Source: Verrucomicrobiales bacterium
GTDB taxonomy: Bacteria > Verrucomicrobiota > Verrucomicrobiia > Limisphaerales > UBA1096
NCBI GenBank assembly: GCA_011523195.1
Contig: WTHH01000487.1
Span: forward strand, 1 to 5,037
Length of the DNA stretch: 5,037 bases
Direction: 5' to 3'
The notes under the pieces were generated by a model. It had not been told where the DNA came from. It saw only the letters and a program-made list of their open reading frames with translations, and did not search any database. Positions 1 to 5,037 of the stretch are shown here, piece by piece. Numbering within the stretch: position 1 is the first letter of the stretch; each line of letters opens with the position of its first letter. The translations under genes and the position numbers were made by a program.

Positions 1-1404
1 GGCGTACACGTCCAGTTTTGTACCGTCGGCCGCGACGCGCAGGACCGTGCCGCCATGCGGGTTGCCCTCGGCGCACTTGGTGAAAAAGAAGTTCCCCTTC
101 GAGTCCGTCTCGAGGTTGGTGTTAAACGAGTGGCCGCCGCCGGTGGCGAACATGTCGTTGTTAAAATTCTCGTAGTAATCCGCCTCGCCATCGCCATTGA
201 GATCGTGCAGGCGGGTGATCTGGTCGCGCCCAATCACGTAGCCGCGGTTGTTGACGACCTTTAGGCCAAGCGGCTGGAACAAACCGGTGGCGAAACGGGT
301 CCACGTGATCGACTCAAGCTTGTCGTCGATACCGGTCACGCGCCAGACGTCGCCGTGCACCGTGGCAACCAGCGCCGATTGATCCTCCAGGAAATCGTGG
401 CCGGAAGTGAAGAGCAGCGCCTTCCACGGATTGTCGAACGGCAGCCTGATTGTGTCGACCGCGAACGCATCCCTTGGCTTGCCGACGATGCCCTTGGTTT
501 TCAGTAGCTGCCAAATCCCCGGACCGCCTTTTGTGAACCGTGCCGGAGATTCGATGGCAGAGTGACGAGCAGTTACTTTGTTAAGCCCCTTCTCCGAGTT
601 GCAGATCAACACTTTGGCCAAGCGCTTGGCCTTGCCCGGGGCGATGTTGAGGTGAATTCGTTTGCCGGACACGCTGAGCGTGGCCCCTTGGCCCAGCGCA
701 CGCACCCAAATTGCCTTGGAGTCGTCCGTGAGATTTGCCGTGGTCGAATCAACCAAGGTGGCGGTCATCTTGGGATCGGAGGCAACGAGGCTGGAAAGCG
801 ATTTCCCGGCGGCGCCAATTTCAAGCGTGCGCGAGAGGAACGGTTGCCCGCCGACTTCGCCGGCCCAGGGTGACTCGAGAATTGTGGCGTCCCCAACCGT
901 GTAGTGAAGTGCCACCCGTTTGCCGTGCCGATACAGTCCGCGATACTTGGCCCAGTGCCGGGGCAGGGGGCCGCGCCTGTTCGCGCGGGGATCATTCCAA
1001 TCCGAACCATGCGCCCAGCCGGCCGCGTTGCCGTTGACAAAAATCATGTCCCCCTTCGGGTCCGGCCAGCTCGTCAGGCCGTAGCGATTGGCCTTCATAT
1101 TCAAAAATCCCCCGGTCCAGGCGGCGTTGTACCCAAGCAGTTCGGTGTTGAAGCAGACCGTGGCCTGAGCCTTGTCGCCCACCTTGATCGCGATGCCCTT
1201 GTCCACCCGCCCCCGTGGCGTGAGGATGGTCGAGGCGAGGAACGGCCCGACCTCGGTGTTGGCCCAGCGGCCGTCGACCCAGTCCGCCTCAACCTGATCC
1301 ACCACGGCCTTCATTGCGGTGATGGCCGGAGGCTGCTTTTCCGCTTGGCCAAGCGCATCCATCGCTTGGCCAAGCGCCAAGACAGCCACTAGGAAACACG
1401 GCAT
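1..1404 (-). CDS. DUF6797 / beta-propeller exported protein, 5' part (C-terminus outside window)
   Basis: Reading the minus strand from ATG at 1404 gives 468 residues with no stop before the left edge. Residues 1-21 are hydrophobic (CFLVAVLALGQA) and look like a signal peptide, so export to the periplasm or beyond is inferred. Residues about 40-275 match my memory of DUF6797: ATVCFNTELL, AAWTGGFLN, GPLPRHWAKYRGLY and ALHYTVGD. From about 315 a beta-propeller begins (LPFDNPWKALLF, GDVWRVTGIDD, RFATGLFQPLGLKV, GRDQITRLHDLNGDGEADYY), as in PVC proteins that often carry a c-type haem domain further on; that part is not visible. D401-E412 is a canonical EF-hand-like Ca2+ loop (D-x-N-G-D-G-x-x-D-x-x-E). 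An in-frame GTG at 1425 would add MTYRTTS, supplying the basic residue a signal peptide usually has, and is a serious alternative start. Neither start has a clear Shine-Dalgarno sequence. The family is fairly sure; the substrate is unknown. Confidence 0.85.
   Translation of the reverse strand, partial: MPCFLVAVLALGQAMDALGQAEKQPPAITAMKAVVDQVEADWVDGRWANTEVGPFLASTILTPRGRVDKGIAIKVGDKAQATVCFNTELLGYNAAWTGGFLNMKANRYGLTSWPDPKGDMIFVNGNAAGWAHGSDWNDPRANRRGPLPRHWAKYRGLYRHGKRVALHYTVGDATILESPWAGEVGGQPFLSRTLEIGAAGKSLSSLVASDPKMTATLVDSTTANLTDDSKAIWVRALGQGATLSVSGKRIHLNIAPGKAKRLAKVLICNSEKGLNKVTARHSAIESPARFTKGGPGIWQLLKTKGIVGKPRDAFAVDTIRLPFDNPWKALLFTSGHDFLEDQSALVATVHGDVWRVTGIDDKLESITWTRFATGLFQPLGLKVVNNRGYVIGRDQITRLHDLNGDGEADYYENFNNDMFATGGGHSFNTNLETDSKGNFFFTKCAEGNPHGGTVLRVAADGTKLDVYA
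616..631. repeat. Palindromic repeat, alternative phase (GGCCAAGCGCTTGGCC)
   Basis: This is a perfect 16-bp palindrome inside the DUF6797 gene. With two more bases on its left (614-631) it is 1.5 units of a 12-bp tandem whose unit is GCTTGGCCAAGC, the unit found at the other repeat sites. In the protein it encodes the AKRLAK stretch near residues 259-264, at the boundary between the DUF6797-like part and the propeller. A one-mismatch relative, CTTGGCCCAGCG, lies at 687-698. Confidence 0.7.
1342..1376. repeat. Two perfect copies of CGCTTGGCCAAGCG, 21 bp apart
   Basis: Copies lie at 1342-1355 and 1363-1376, separated by CATCCAT. Each is itself a palindrome, so the pair is both a direct repeat with a 21-base (seven-codon) period and a 14-bp inverted repeat with a 7-base loop. 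In the minus-strand gene they encode a duplicated ALGQA (ALGQAMDALGQA) spanning the end of the signal peptide. The 21-base period keeps the frame. Confidence 0.85.
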
Positions 1405-1519
1405 GGAAGTCGTTCGGTAAGTCACGGCGGTATGCTGCGGGAGTCACAATCCTTGTCAAGCAACAGGACACACTGGACTTGCCTGTGACGGCAAACTTCA
1501 ACAGGCTCGTGGCCGTAAA
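1405..1519. promoter_or_regulatory. Divergent intergenic region, probable promoters for both flanking genes
   Basis: These 115 bases separate two divergently oriented genes, so promoters for both should lie here. On the minus strand a perfect TTGACA sits at 1459-1454. The best -10 candidate, CATACC at 1434-1429 (3 of 6 matches), is 19 bases away, so the promoter is weak at best. If real, transcription would start near or just past the alternative GTG at 1425, which would favour the ATG at 1404. On the plus strand TTGTCA at 1453-1458 has no acceptable -10 partner. No Shine-Dalgarno sequence stands out before 1520. The role is inferred from position rather than from strong motifs. Confidence 0.3.
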
Positions 1520-2131
1520 ATGAATTTGTTAACACGGAGCAAATGTTGGCTGCTAATGTTCGTATTGTTGCCGAACAATTCATTTGCCCAAGCGGTTGCG
1601 AATGAGGGGGAGCAGACTGGTGGAGAGCTTGACTGGTCCGGGTTGGCGATTGATTGGTCCCAGAAAATTGGGCTCGCCCTTCTGATCCTGCTTGGCTTTT
1701 GGATTCTGGCCATCGTGATCCGGAAAATTATCCGCAAGGCAGGCGGAGCGACCGGGATCGATGCCAGCGTGGTGAACTTGCTGGCCCGGGTGGCCAATGT
1801 GGTGATTTGGATCATGGGCCTGGTTACGGCGCTTGGGACTGTTGGCATCGACGTCTCCGCCATCGTGGCGAGCCTTGGCCTGACCGGCTTCGCGGTGGGA
1901 TTCGCGCTCAAGGACTCAATCAGCAACCTGCTCTCGGGGGTGTTGATTTTGATTTATCGGCCGTTTCGGGTGGGGCAGTGGATCAACGTGAAATCGTTTG
2001 AGGGCAACGTCACGGCGATCGATCTGCGCTACACGACGCTGGAGAAGGAAGACGAGAAAATACTGGTTCCGAACTCGCTGCTTTTTACCAATCCCATCAA
2101 TATTCGCTCGAAATCCGAGCCGGAAAATTGA
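1520..2131 (+). CDS. Short MscS-family mechanosensitive channel with signal peptide
   Basis: The 203-residue protein is expected to be an inner-membrane small-conductance channel that opens under membrane tension and releases solutes during hypo-osmotic shock. Residues 1-25 form a signal peptide (basic R6/K8, hydrophobic core, cleavage near SFAQA). Membrane helices follow at about 50-71, 84-108 and 112-146. The third is the MscS pore helix: its glycine/alanine-rich face (GLTGFAVGFALKDSISNLLSGVLI) runs into the family signature YRPFRVGQWI at 146-155. Residues 150-197 are the beta domain, with VPNS (183-186) where E. coli MscS has IPNG. The protein then ends after a short charged tail. E. coli MscS has about 286 residues, so the C-terminal alpha/beta cage is absent. 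The two following genes run the same way after small gaps. The start is the first ATG of the frame; the Shine-Dalgarno sequence is poor. Family assignment is strong; gating behaviour without the cage is unknown. Confidence 0.92.
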   Translation: MNLLTRSKCWLLMFVLLPNNSFAQAVANEGEQTGGELDWSGLAIDWSQKIGLALLILLGFWILAIVIRKIIRKAGGATGIDASVVNLLARVANVVIWIMGLVTALGTVGIDVSAIVASLGLTGFAVGFALKDSISNLLSGVLILIYRPFRVGQWINVKSFEGNVTAIDLRYTTLEKEDEKILVPNSLLFTNPINIRSKSEPEN

Positions 2132-2192
2132 ACATTCACCGCCCTACAACGTCTCACCTGCGTCGTTTTCGGCCGCGGGAACAGCCACTAAA

Positions 2193-3374
2193 TTGAATTT
2201 TCAACGGAAAAACTTTGCCTGCTTGTCAGTAATTTTGCTGGCCGGTTTTGCGTTTGCCCCGGTGGTTTTTGCGGAGAAAGCCCGTTTTTTCTCGTCGAAA
2301 GGCAGCTCTGCGTTCAAGTCGCGTGCACGCGATGTGAAGATGGATACCGGGCGCAGCCTCCTGAGCACGGCCAAGTCCGCGAGCGGTGTCGGCGCATCGA
2401 TTCATCCCACCGCATCAAGCAAACTCGACGAGCAGTCGTCCCGCAGATTGCTCGAGATGTTCGACCGAAAAAAGAACTGGGTCTTCCACGGGCTGGGGGG
2501 GGGCGACGAGGAAAAGGAGGACATCATTTCCGAGGACAACTGGACGAATGGGGAGAAACAATTGTTTCGCGACCCGTACTGGAGTTCGAACGGGGTGGTC
2601 GAGAGTTTCATTCAGGGCGACGAGCAGAATTCCCCGGACGAAAACGGGCGTAACAGAAAAAGCAGACAGAAGGACCCTACCCGTTTGAGACCGGAGGAGG
2701 ACGAGGAGGATCGACTGAACCGGGACGAGACCAAGCTCGACCTTGAGCTGACCCAACGGATTGAAAAAACGGGCCTCGCATTTAGTGGCAACTCGCCGTT
2801 CGCGACCCGCACGGCGCTTTCGGATTCATCCCCATTCGCCCGTCGGAAAACCGGCTCTAGCAATCCGTTCCGAATCAAGCGCGGTACCGGCGAATCAAGC
2901 GCGGGCCGGTTCGTCGGATCGGGTGGATCGCGGACGCCCGGAGGCCAAGCGTCTGGTCAAGCGGGAGGCAGAGGGCAGGGCGGATTCTTCACCTCGACAA
3001 AAACCGGGCAACAACAGAGTGTCTTTGGCGGGACGTCACCATTCGCCGCCAATGGCGGGGGGCGGTCGCGCAAGCCGCTTGGTCTGGCGCCGTGGAATTT
3101 TGGAGCTAGCCTGAACCCGAGTGCGTCCACTCCGGTCACCGGCGTCGGCGTGGATGAAATGAAAAACGCCGTGAAGCCACCGGCGCTGGGCATCAAGCCC
3201 ACGGGGCAGGGCAACACGATTTCGTCGATCATCGCCGCACCGCCGGCCATGTCGACCAAGCGCAGCATGCCGTTGCTGTATCAGGGCAATCGGTCGTCCA
3301 GTCCAACCGTGCGCGGCGGGTTGTTGAACAACAACATGAACTCGACGTTCGGCAAAAAGCCGGGTGGCCGCTGA
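2193..3374 (+). CDS. Secreted low-complexity protein of unknown function, TTG start
   Basis: I do not recognise this protein. From TTG at 2193 it has 393 residues and opens with a textbook signal peptide: basic NFQRKN, a hydrophobic core at 8-25, and cleavage after VFA27. No ATG, GTG or TTG lies in frame between the preceding stop and 2193. The frame is open further upstream (an ATG at 1998), but that part overlaps the MscS gene out of frame and would bury the signal peptide. A weak GGGA at 2177-2180 may serve as Shine-Dalgarno. The mature part has a possibly folded stretch at about 80-140 (RRLLEMFDRKKNWVFHGL, EKQLFRDPYWSS), then a strongly charged segment at 145-192 (EEDEEDR). After that comes a Ser/Gly/Arg/Pro-rich tail with repeated SPFA motifs at 201, 213, 224 and 282. 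No cysteine follows the signal peptide and there are no membrane helices. It is probably periplasmic, surface-associated or extracellular and largely disordered. It lies between a channel gene and an MFS gene, which does not define a role. Confidence 0.75.
   Translation: MNFQRKNFACLSVILLAGFAFAPVVFAEKARFFSSKGSSAFKSRARDVKMDTGRSLLSTAKSASGVGASIHPTASSKLDEQSSRRLLEMFDRKKNWVFHGLGGGDEEKEDIISEDNWTNGEKQLFRDPYWSSNGVVESFIQGDEQNSPDENGRNRKSRQKDPTRLRPEEDEEDRLNRDETKLDLELTQRIEKTGLAFSGNSPFATRTALSDSSPFARRKTGSSNPFRIKRGTGESSAGRFVGSGGSRTPGGQASGQAGGRGQGGFFTSTKTGQQQSVFGGTSPFAANGGGRSRKPLGLAPWNFGASLNPSASTPVTGVGVDEMKNAVKPPALGIKPTGQGNTISSIIAAPPAMSTKRSMPLLYQGNRSSSPTVRGGLLNNNMNSTFGKKPGGR
2495..2503 (+). repeat. Nine-G homopolymer in the secreted protein gene
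   Basis: Nine consecutive G residues encode part of the GLGGGDEE stretch (residues 100-107). As written, the frame continues cleanly on both sides. Such tracts are prone to slipped-strand length change and to sequencing or assembly error. Confidence 0.8.
2790..2882 (+). repeat. Tandem (S/N)PF peptide repeats in the secreted protein
   Basis: Residues 200-230 of the secreted protein consist of three consecutive units of about 11-12 residues: NSPFATRTALSD, SSPFARRKTGS and SNPFRIKRGTG. Each opens with (S/N)PF and continues with basic residues. A fourth SPFA occurs apart from them at residues 282-285. The DNA of the units is diverged, so the repetition shows at protein level, which suggests either an old duplication or selection for the motif. 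Confidence 0.55.
2943..2963. repeat. Possible degenerate copy of the 12-bp palindromic unit
   Basis: GGCCAAGCG (2943-2951) is followed twelve bases later by GGTCAAGCG (2955-2963), with TCT between them. Against a perfect tandem of the 12-bp unit found elsewhere, only three of 21 bases differ. It encodes QASGQA in the glycine-rich tail of the secreted protein. It may be a decayed copy, or coincidence in a repetitive Gly/Gln/Ala stretch. Confidence 0.35.
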
Positions 3375-3400
3375 CTTCACTTGACGCACGTGTCGGGCGT

Positions 3401-4759
3401 GTGGCCCACTCCTTTGCCTTGAGACAGGCCGCCACCAAGTCGCCGTTTCCCGATGGGGTCCAGAGTCTGTTCTGGTTTTTCTTCCTCAACTTCCTGTCCT
3501 GCCAGATCATCATGGACAGCCCGATTTTCCTGTACGCGGAAAGTCTCGGCGCCAGTGCCACTATCATGGGTTTGATCGCGGGGATGACGCCGTTGATGGT
3601 CATCTTCCAGATTCCCGCCGCCGCCCACGTGGGCCGCTGGGGCTACCGGTTTTTCATCGCGACCGGCTGGACGGTTCGATTGCTGTTCGTGCTGGGGTTA
3701 GTGTTCGTGCCGATGATGGACGGCGTCCTGAATTCGCAGAGCCAACTGGCGCTGTTGATCGTCCTGCTGTTCGCGTTCAACATGATCCGGGGGATCGCCA
3801 GTTGCGCCTGGTTTCCTTGGATTCGCGGCCTGATCCCGGAGACGATTCGTGGACGATACCTGACACTCGAGAGCGCGTTCGCCAACGCCGGGAGTCTTTT
3901 GGCGTTTTTGCTGGTGGCAATTTACCTGGGCAAATCGCCGACGAGTGGGCAGTTCACCGTGCTGTTTGCGTTCAGTTTTGTGATGGGGGCGGTGAGCATC
4001 GCGTTCATTCGGCGTGTGCCGGACGTGGCCCCGCCGGAGGAGGAGGCCGGCAAAAAACAGCAGGCTCCGTGGGCGGAGATTTTTGCGGCCAAACCGTTTC
4101 GAAAACTGCTCTGGACGGAGCTGTTCATGGCCATTGCGCTTGGCGGCTTGGCGGCGTTCACGGTGAAGTATCTCAAGGCCGAGGCCGGTATGCAGGCGAA
4201 CCACATTATGCTCGCCTCGGCGGCCAAGTTTGTCGGGGCGCTGGGCACACTTTGGTTTCTCAAGACACGGCTGGATCGACTGGGGAGCCGGCCGGTGATT
4301 TTGTTCGGCCTCATCATGGGGCTGGTTTGCGTGGGTGTGTTTGGGTTGATAGCCGGCAAGGTGGTGCCGTTGAACTTTTACGCGGTGGCCGGGCTGTACC
4401 TGAGTTTCGGATTCGTGCTCTCCAGCGTGACGATGTCGATGACACGCCTTGCGATGGCCACCGTGCCGCGCCTGGGCAGTAGCCATTACTTCGCGGTGTA
4501 CGCGGTGGTGGGCAACCTGGCGATGGGCCTTTCCCCGACGCTTTGGGGCGTGATGATCGACGTGCTGTCAGCCAGCAAATCGATCTGGCTGGGGGTCGAG
4601 TGGAATGAGTACACTCTCTATTTCGCGGGGGTGGCCTTGGTGTTGCTGTTGACCGCCGTGGCCACGTTGCGCTTGGAGGAGGTCAAGGCGGCGCGGCTCA
4701 ACGAACTGTTTCTCGATCTCGTGCGACACTCGCCGCTCCGGAGTTGGCTGCGGAATTAA
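3401..4759 (+). CDS. MFS transporter, 12 membrane helices, substrate unknown
   Basis: The 452-residue protein is a major facilitator superfamily permease of the inner membrane, expected to move a small solute by proton-coupled or facilitated transport. About twelve hydrophobic helices are visible. Two six-helix halves are joined by a charged central loop at about 203-233 (RRVPDVAPPEEEAGKKQ). A motif-A-like loop, HVGRWGYR (76-83), follows helix 2. PETIRGRY (145-152) follows helix 4, a pattern common in MFS proteins. In the second half RLDRLGSRP is the corresponding loop. The last helix is near 405-422, followed by a basic amphipathic tail. The start is GTG at 3401, 26 bases after the previous stop; TTG at 3419 is an alternative and the first ATG is only at residue 38, inside helix 1. 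No Shine-Dalgarno sequence is evident. The close spacing suggests cotranscription with the upstream genes. I cannot name a substrate. Confidence 0.88.
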   Translation: MAHSFALRQAATKSPFPDGVQSLFWFFFLNFLSCQIIMDSPIFLYAESLGASATIMGLIAGMTPLMVIFQIPAAAHVGRWGYRFFIATGWTVRLLFVLGLVFVPMMDGVLNSQSQLALLIVLLFAFNMIRGIASCAWFPWIRGLIPETIRGRYLTLESAFANAGSLLAFLLVAIYLGKSPTSGQFTVLFAFSFVMGAVSIAFIRRVPDVAPPEEEAGKKQQAPWAEIFAAKPFRKLLWTELFMAIALGGLAAFTVKYLKAEAGMQANHIMLASAAKFVGALGTLWFLKTRLDRLGSRPVILFGLIMGLVCVGVFGLIAGKVVPLNFYAVAGLYLSFGFVLSSVTMSMTRLAMATVPRLGSSHYFAVYAVVGNLAMGLSPTLWGVMIDVLSASKSIWLGVEWNEYTLYFAGVALVLLLTAVATLRLEEVKAARLNELFLDLVRHSPLRSWLRN

Positions 4760-4765
4760 CGCGAA

Positions 4766-4807
4766 CGCGCCTGACCAAGCGCTTGGCCAAGCGGCCGATC
4801 AGTCGCG
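4766..4807. terminator. 42-bp dyad between convergent genes, possible bidirectional terminator hairpin
   Basis: The outer arms CGCGCCTGA (4766-4774) and TCAGTCGCG (4799-4807) pair at 8 of 9 positions and share their centre (4786.5) with the inner palindrome at 4780-4793. Only the five bases on each side between the arms and the core fail to pair well. As RNA this would be a long hairpin with an internal loop on either strand, and it sits just after the stop of the MFS gene and across the stop of the convergent gene. There is no T-tract on either side, so it is not a classical intrinsic terminator; a role in transcript 3'-end stability or Rho-linked ending is equally possible. Confidence 0.35.
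4775..4793. repeat. Palindromic repeat, 1.6 tandem units, in convergent intergenic gap
   Basis: CCAAGCGCTTGGCCAAGCG is a perfect 12-bp-period tandem of about 1.6 units. It contains the 14-mer palindrome CGCTTGGCCAAGCG at 4780-4793 and, overlapping it, the other phase CCAAGCGCTTGG at 4775-4786. It fills about half of the 39-base gap between the MFS stop and the stop of the minus-strand SBF-like gene. Confidence 0.8.
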
Positions 4808-5037
4808 GGTGTTTCTCCGTTCGAAAAAGGGAACGAGAAACGTGTCCACCACCAGTTGTATCAGGTGATAGATGGCCAGCGGCAGGGCCCCGATCGGGTT
4901 ATCCCCAAAAAACCGTTCCCATAGGTAGATGCCGTTGGGCAGCGTTTTTTGTGAGCCCGAAAAAACCAATGCGGTGCTGGTGCCGCTATCCAGTCGAAAG
5001 AGCAGGCTCATTCCAAAATTCCAGCCCAACAGAATCG
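4799..5037 (-). CDS. SBF-like (bile acid:sodium symporter type) membrane protein, C-terminal fragment
   Basis: The minus-strand frame is open from the right edge to TGA at 4799-4801, giving the last 78 or so residues of a protein whose start lies outside the window. The TTG at 5029 lies inside the frame (ILLGWNFG) and is not convincing as a true start. Two hydrophobic segments are visible. The stretch ALVFSGSQKTLPNGIYL resembles the GS(K/Q)K(S/T)L motif of the SBF-like family (PF13593, to which E. coli YfeH belongs). The ending ALPLAIYHLIQLVVDTFLVPFFERR resembles the LPLMLFHQIQL helix that closes that family. Such proteins are ten-helix inner-membrane symporters of organic anions or related solutes; the substrate here is unknown. 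The gene converges on the MFS gene, 39 bases away, and its stop lies inside a dyad-symmetric element. The family call rests on remembered motifs. Confidence 0.75.
   Translation of the reverse strand, partial: ILLGWNFGMSLLFRLDSGTSTALVFSGSQKTLPNGIYLWERFFGDNPIGALPLAIYHLIQLVVDTFLVPFFERRNTRD

Noticed and set aside
1342..1376. Repeat pair considered as a CRISPR array
   Set aside because: Only two 14-bp palindromic units with a 7-base spacer inside a coding sequence; repeat and spacer lengths do not fit CRISPR and no cas gene is present.
904..1392. Plus-strand open frame of 162 codons over the DUF6797 gene
   Set aside because: The minus strand encodes continuous DUF6797-like sequence here; the plus frame has shadow-like composition and no motif.
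1461..1505. Direct repeat CAACAGG at 1461-1467 and 1499-1505 in the divergent region
   Set aside because: Seven bases repeated twice without dyad symmetry is too weak to claim as an operator.
1498..1926. Minus-strand open frame opposite the MscS gene
   Set aside because: It lies antisense to unmistakable MscS signature sequence and has no recognisable features of its own.
1998..2192. N-terminal extension of the secreted-protein frame up to ATG 1998
   Set aside because: It overlaps the MscS coding sequence in another frame, is Arg/Ser-rich shadow sequence, and would place a clear signal peptide in the interior of the protein.
2132..2192. Possible terminator or promoter between the MscS gene and the secreted-protein gene
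   Set aside because: No stable hairpin with a T-tract and no paired -35/-10 boxes were visible in these 61 bases.
3698..4486. Long minus-strand open frame of 262 codons opposite the MFS gene
   Set aside because: It is rich in His, Arg and Gln with no hydrophobic pattern or motif, typical of the antisense of a GC-rich membrane-protein gene. The plus strand carries a clear 12-helix transporter.

Overview
The window most likely comes from a Verrucomicrobiota (PVC group) bacterium with a moderately GC-rich genome. The main evidence is the leftmost gene. It pairs a DUF6797-type N-terminal domain with the start of a soluble beta-propeller, an architecture I know almost only from Verrucomicrobiota and Planctomycetota. 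Weak or absent Shine-Dalgarno sequences and apparent GTG/TTG starts fit this picture. The assignment is inference from remembered families; no search was run.

Layout. Positions 1-1404, minus strand: the first 468 residues of a large exported DUF6797/propeller protein whose C-terminus lies beyond the left edge. Positions 1405-1519: a short divergent intergenic region. Then three plus-strand genes in close succession: a short MscS-family channel with a signal peptide and no C-terminal cage domain (1520-2131), a secreted low-complexity protein of unknown function that probably starts at TTG (2193-3374), and a 12-helix MFS transporter starting at GTG (3401-4759). The gaps are 61 and 26 bases and no terminator is obvious between them, so they may be cotranscribed. 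Positions 4799-5037, minus strand: the C-terminal end of an SBF-like (bile acid:sodium symporter type) membrane protein, convergent with the MFS gene and cut by the right edge.

The genes are mostly cell-envelope proteins: an exported catabolic or redox-type protein, a channel, a secreted protein and two transporters. I see no defence system, CRISPR array, transposase, tRNA or rRNA, and nothing that joins the genes into one defined pathway.

The most unusual signal is a perfect palindrome, CGCTTGGCCAAGCG, and its 12-bp tandem unit GCTTGGCCAAGC. It occurs exactly three times as the 14-mer and once in the alternative phase (GGCCAAGCGCTTGGCC), with several degenerate relatives. Copies lie inside coding sequence, including two in the signal-peptide region of the DUF6797 gene, where they form a 14-bp inverted pair. 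Another sits in the 39-base convergent intergenic gap, at the exact centre of a larger 42-bp dyad. It looks like a dispersed palindromic repeat family of this genome.
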